Shown here piece after piece: positions 25,441 to 27,202 of a stretch of 27,202 bases of DNA (positions are counted from its first letter, which is position 1; the number at the start of each line of letters is the position of its first letter). A program made the translations under genes and the position numbers. The stretch comes from an uncultured Methylococcaceae bacterium (GTDB taxonomy: Bacteria > Pseudomonadota > Gammaproteobacteria > Methylococcales > Methylomonadaceae): positions 1 to 27,202 of the forward strand of contig CAIVAH010000228.1 of the NCBI GenBank assembly GCA_903903765.1, given 5' to 3'. The notes under the pieces are model-generated. The model was not told the origin of the DNA, ran no database searches, and saw only the letters and a list, made by a program, of their open reading frames with translations.

Positions 25441-26216
25441 TGGATTGGTTAGCTCAGTTTTTTATCAGACTATTAGAAACAGCAAGAGACTTTATGCCAA
25501 TCTTTTTAGTACTGATTGGTTTTCAATTATTAGTCATTCGCAAACCTATCTCTAATGCTCGAAAAACTTTCGCCGGCTTTATCTTTGTTTTATTGGGCGT
25601 CAGCATCTTTCTTGAAGGCTTAGACTTAGCCTTATTCCCTATTGGCAAGCTAATGGCCACCCAACTGACCACAGCCGAGTTTTTAGGTATAAATCCTGTA
25701 AATAAAACCACAACATGGCAAACATATGCATGGGTTTACATCTTCGCTGCTAGCTTAGGATTTGCCGTTGCATTAGCCGAACCCTCTTTACTCGCGATCG
25801 CGACTAAGGCCGAACAAATATCGGGCGGTACTATCCGCGCTTGGGGTCTAAGAATTGCAGTGGGGATTGGACTTGGTTTTGGCTTAGCGTTAGGCACATT
25901 TAGGATTGTAACGGGGACGGAGCTGTATTTTTACATTATCGCAGGCTTTAGTATTGCCACACTACAAACCCTATTTACCCCTAAAGCTATCCTCGGTATT
26001 GCTTTTGATTCCGGCTCGGTCACCACCACCATGGTCACCGTGCCGCTAGTCACTGCGCTAGGCGCTGGTTTAGCCCAAACCATTCCAGGCCGCGACCCTC
26101 TATCAGATGGTTTTGGCCTACTCGCCTTAGCTAGTTTATATCCTATTATTGCTGTATTAAGTTATGCACAAATTGCGCAATGGTTCAATAAGCGCTCTCT
26201 TTCATCAACACCCTGA
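25437..26216 (+). CDS. DUF1538 membrane protein, second subunit
   Basis: A 259-residue paralogue of the preceding protein, with the same span pattern and motifs: GLDLALFPIGKLMA (61-74), VALAEPSLLAIATKA (111-125), AFDSGSVTTTMVTVPLVTAL (189-208) and GRDPLSDGFGL (218-228). Asp63, Glu115, Asp191 and Asp224 are kept, while Glu69 of the first subunit is Lys71 here, so the two are not interchangeable. A longer loop (about 76-98; TTAEFLGINPVNKTTTW) replaces the short ARKGS loop of the first. Its ATG overlaps the upstream stop (ATGA; a second ATG is the next codon), which suggests translation in fixed ratio and a heteromeric complex. Confidence 0.88.
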   Translation: MMDWLAQFFIRLLETARDFMPIFLVLIGFQLLVIRKPISNARKTFAGFIFVLLGVSIFLEGLDLALFPIGKLMATQLTTAEFLGINPVNKTTTWQTYAWVYIFAASLGFAVALAEPSLLAIATKAEQISGGTIRAWGLRIAVGIGLGFGLALGTFRIVTGTELYFYIIAGFSIATLQTLFTPKAILGIAFDSGSVTTTMVTVPLVTALGAGLAQTIPGRDPLSDGFGLLALASLYPIIAVLSYAQIAQWFNKRSLSSTP

Positions 26217-26224
26217 GGACTACC

Positions 26225-26575
26225 ATGCATTTCAAATTAATTATTGCCTTCGTTGAAGATGATAAAACCGATACCGTATTAGATGCCGCTCGCGAAAGTG
26301 GTGCAAAAGGGGCGACCGTTATCAACCATGCTAGAGGAGAAGGTCTCAAACAATCAAAGACTTTCTTTGGTTTAACGTTAGAATCACCCAGAGATGTCTT
26401 AATGTTCTTAGTTGAAGAACATCTCAGCCGACATATCTTAGAAAAAATTGCCAAAGTCGCTCAGTTTGACAATCAACCAGGCACAGGTATCGCCTTTCAA
26501 ATTGATGTCGAAGATGCCATTGGTGTGATGCGCCAAGTAGAAGAACTTACCCATGAGATCGAGGACAAATTATGA
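26225..26575 (+). CDS. PII-like signalling protein of the DUF1538 operon
   Basis: A 116-residue soluble protein with the PII/GlnB beta-alpha-beta pattern: MHFKLIIAFVEDDKTDTVLDAARESGAKGATVINHARG, then a short T-loop region (GLKQSKTFFGLT, residues 40-51), ESPRDVLMFLVEEHLSRHILEKIAK and a B-loop-like FDNQPGTGIAFQIDVEDAIG (81-100). The uridylylated Tyr of GlnB's T-loop is missing, so it is PII-like and not GlnB or GlnK. It begins 8 nt after the second DUF1538 gene, with a GAGG site overlapping that stop, and overlaps the CBS gene by ATGA. A PII protein directly behind a membrane protein usually gates it, as GlnK does AmtB; that role here is inference. Confidence 0.87.
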   Translation: MHFKLIIAFVEDDKTDTVLDAARESGAKGATVINHARGEGLKQSKTFFGLTLESPRDVLMFLVEEHLSRHILEKIAKVAQFDNQPGTGIAFQIDVEDAIGVMRQVEELTHEIEDKL

Positions 26576-26982
26576 TAGTTAATAACACGCCCATCCGTGT
26601 TAAAGATGTGATGAAAACGGATTTTGGTACGATTGATGGCATTGCCACTGTTGCAGATGCCCTAAAGAAAATGAAGTCACTAAAAACAGCCGTATTAATT
26701 GTCAATAAACGTAATGAAAATGACGAATACGGCATGGTTACTTCTGGTGATATAGCCAGACATGTCCTCGCTAGAGATAGAGCGCCTGATCGAGTTAATG
26801 TGTACGAGATTATGAATAAGCCAGTTATTAGTGTGCATCCCGACATGGATATACGCTATTGTTCAAGGCTTTTTGCTAATTATAATTTGGTAAGAGCCCC
26901 AGTAATTGAGAACAATCAAGTGATAGGGATGGTGAGTCCGAACTCCTTAGTACTGGATGGAATGTATAAAACCTTTCAATAA
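26572..26982 (+). CDS. CBS-domain pair (Bateman module) protein
   Basis: A 136-residue stand-alone protein made of two CBS motifs. The first is about residues 8-70 (IRVKDVMKTDFGTIDGIATVADALKKM begins it; YGMVTSGDIARHVL ends it) and the second about 75-133 (VYEIMNKPVISVHPDMDIRYCSRLFANYNLVRAPVI, IGMVSPNSLVLDGM). CBS pairs bind adenosine nucleotides, S-adenosylmethionine or similar ligands and often control channels and transporters. Start ATG 26572 overlaps the PII-like stop. It is the last gene of the four-gene DUF1538 operon; no clear terminator hairpin follows, and the cold-shock leader starts about 60 bp later. Confidence 0.92.
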   Translation: MIVNNTPIRVKDVMKTDFGTIDGIATVADALKKMKSLKTAVLIVNKRNENDEYGMVTSGDIARHVLARDRAPDRVNVYEIMNKPVISVHPDMDIRYCSRLFANYNLVRAPVIENNQVIGMVSPNSLVLDGMYKTFQ

Positions 26983-27052
26983 ATAGCATCTAAAGCAAAA
27001 TAGCAGTACAATTTACATCTGCAGATTATAGATATTGAGCGAGAGGAAGTCC

Positions 27053-27098
27053 CGGTTATCAATGTTGTAGTTCTGTGTTAACCGTAAGTATTTTTTTT
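27053..27098 (+). promoter_or_regulatory. Hairpin plus U-tract in the cold-shock gene leader
   Basis: CGGTTA (27053-27058) pairs perfectly with TAACCG (27079-27084) across a 20-nt loop, and a T run (about 27091-27098) follows and merges into the Shine-Dalgarno AGGAG (27099-27103). Upstream lies a perfect palindrome, ATCTGCAGAT (27017-27026). Cold-shock genes usually have long structured leaders that act as temperature switches; this one could attenuate transcription or mask the ribosome site. No classical cold-box was recognised. Confidence 0.45.
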
Positions 27099-27112
27099 AG
27101 GAGTTTTTTAAA

Positions 27113-27202
27113 ATGGCAACAGGCACTGTAAAGTGGTTCAACAACACTAAAGGTTTTGGTTTTATCGCACCCACTGATGGTGGCGAAGACGTATTCGTTC
27201 AT
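27113..27202 (+). CDS. Cold-shock protein, CspA family (partial, cut by the window edge)
   Basis: Thirty residues are visible, opening [20 protein letters not shown] and continuing to EDVFVH at the window edge. This is the start of a CspA-type OB-fold protein: KWFN, the RNP1 motif KGFGFI, and the beginning of the RNP2 motif VFVH are all present. These small proteins bind single-stranded nucleic acid and act as RNA chaperones. AGGAG lies 9 nt before the ATG and a structured leader precedes it. Which Csp paralogue it is cannot be told from the fragment. Confidence 0.96.
   Translation, partial: MATGTVKWFNNTKGFGFIAPTDGGEDVFVH

Noticed and set aside
26225..26575. Canonical nitrogen regulator GlnB/GlnK
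   Set aside because: The T-loop is shortened and lacks the modified tyrosine, and no amtB or gln genes are adjacent.

Overview
The window is about 27.2 kb of AT-rich, densely packed bacterial chromosome. Gene content and order are those of a gammaproteobacterium: dprA-smg-topA, bamA-skp-fabZ-lpxA-rnhB, efp with both of its modification enzymes epmA and epmB, rppH, a Pat/PatZ-type lysine acetyltransferase, a CzcCBA metal pump and a cold-shock gene. It encodes lipid A synthesis and outer-membrane assembly genes, so the cell is Gram-negative. The low GC and the mix of accessory genes would suit a marine methanotroph or a similar environmental gammaproteobacterium, but nothing in the window proves that. 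I saw no tRNA, rRNA, CRISPR array, insertion sequence, prophage or plasmid gene.

Layout. Positions 1-4011 (+): end of dprA, smg, topA and srkA, probably co-transcribed. Positions 4032-10418 (-): efp-epmA, then bamA-skp-fabZ-lpxA-rnhB, with likely internal promoters before bamA and skp. lpxD and lpxB, which often sit in this cluster, are absent. rnhB has no ATG, GTG, TTG or CTG start before its catalytic domain. Positions 10476-11519 (+): epmB, divergent from efp, so the EF-P lysylation pathway is complete apart from epmC. Positions 11522-12070 (-): rppH, tail to tail with epmB under a shared stem-loop. Positions 12225-15753 (+): a HAD phosphatase and the large Pat-like acetyltransferase, whose leader carries nested inverted repeats. 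Positions 15803-16500 (-): wreck of a LuxR-type regulator. Positions 16528-22275 (-): czcC-czcB-czcA plus a DUF3240 PII-like gene in a tightly coupled operon. Positions 22383-24406 (-): alanine dehydrogenase and a catalytically degenerate EAL-fold protein with an intrinsic terminator just before its start. Positions 24712-26982 (+): a four-gene operon of two DUF1538 membrane proteins, a PII-like protein and a CBS-pair protein. Positions 27113-end (+): start of a cold-shock protein.

The strongest candidate for an undescribed system is the 24712-26982 operon. Two homologous multi-span membrane proteins carry conserved acidic residues and are genetically welded to two separate cytosolic ligand-sensing modules. 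The layout resembles PII-gated transporters (AmtB-GlnK, SbtA-SbtB) with a second, CBS-type nucleotide sensor added. Transport and gating are inferences; the gene content and coupling are read directly from the sequence.
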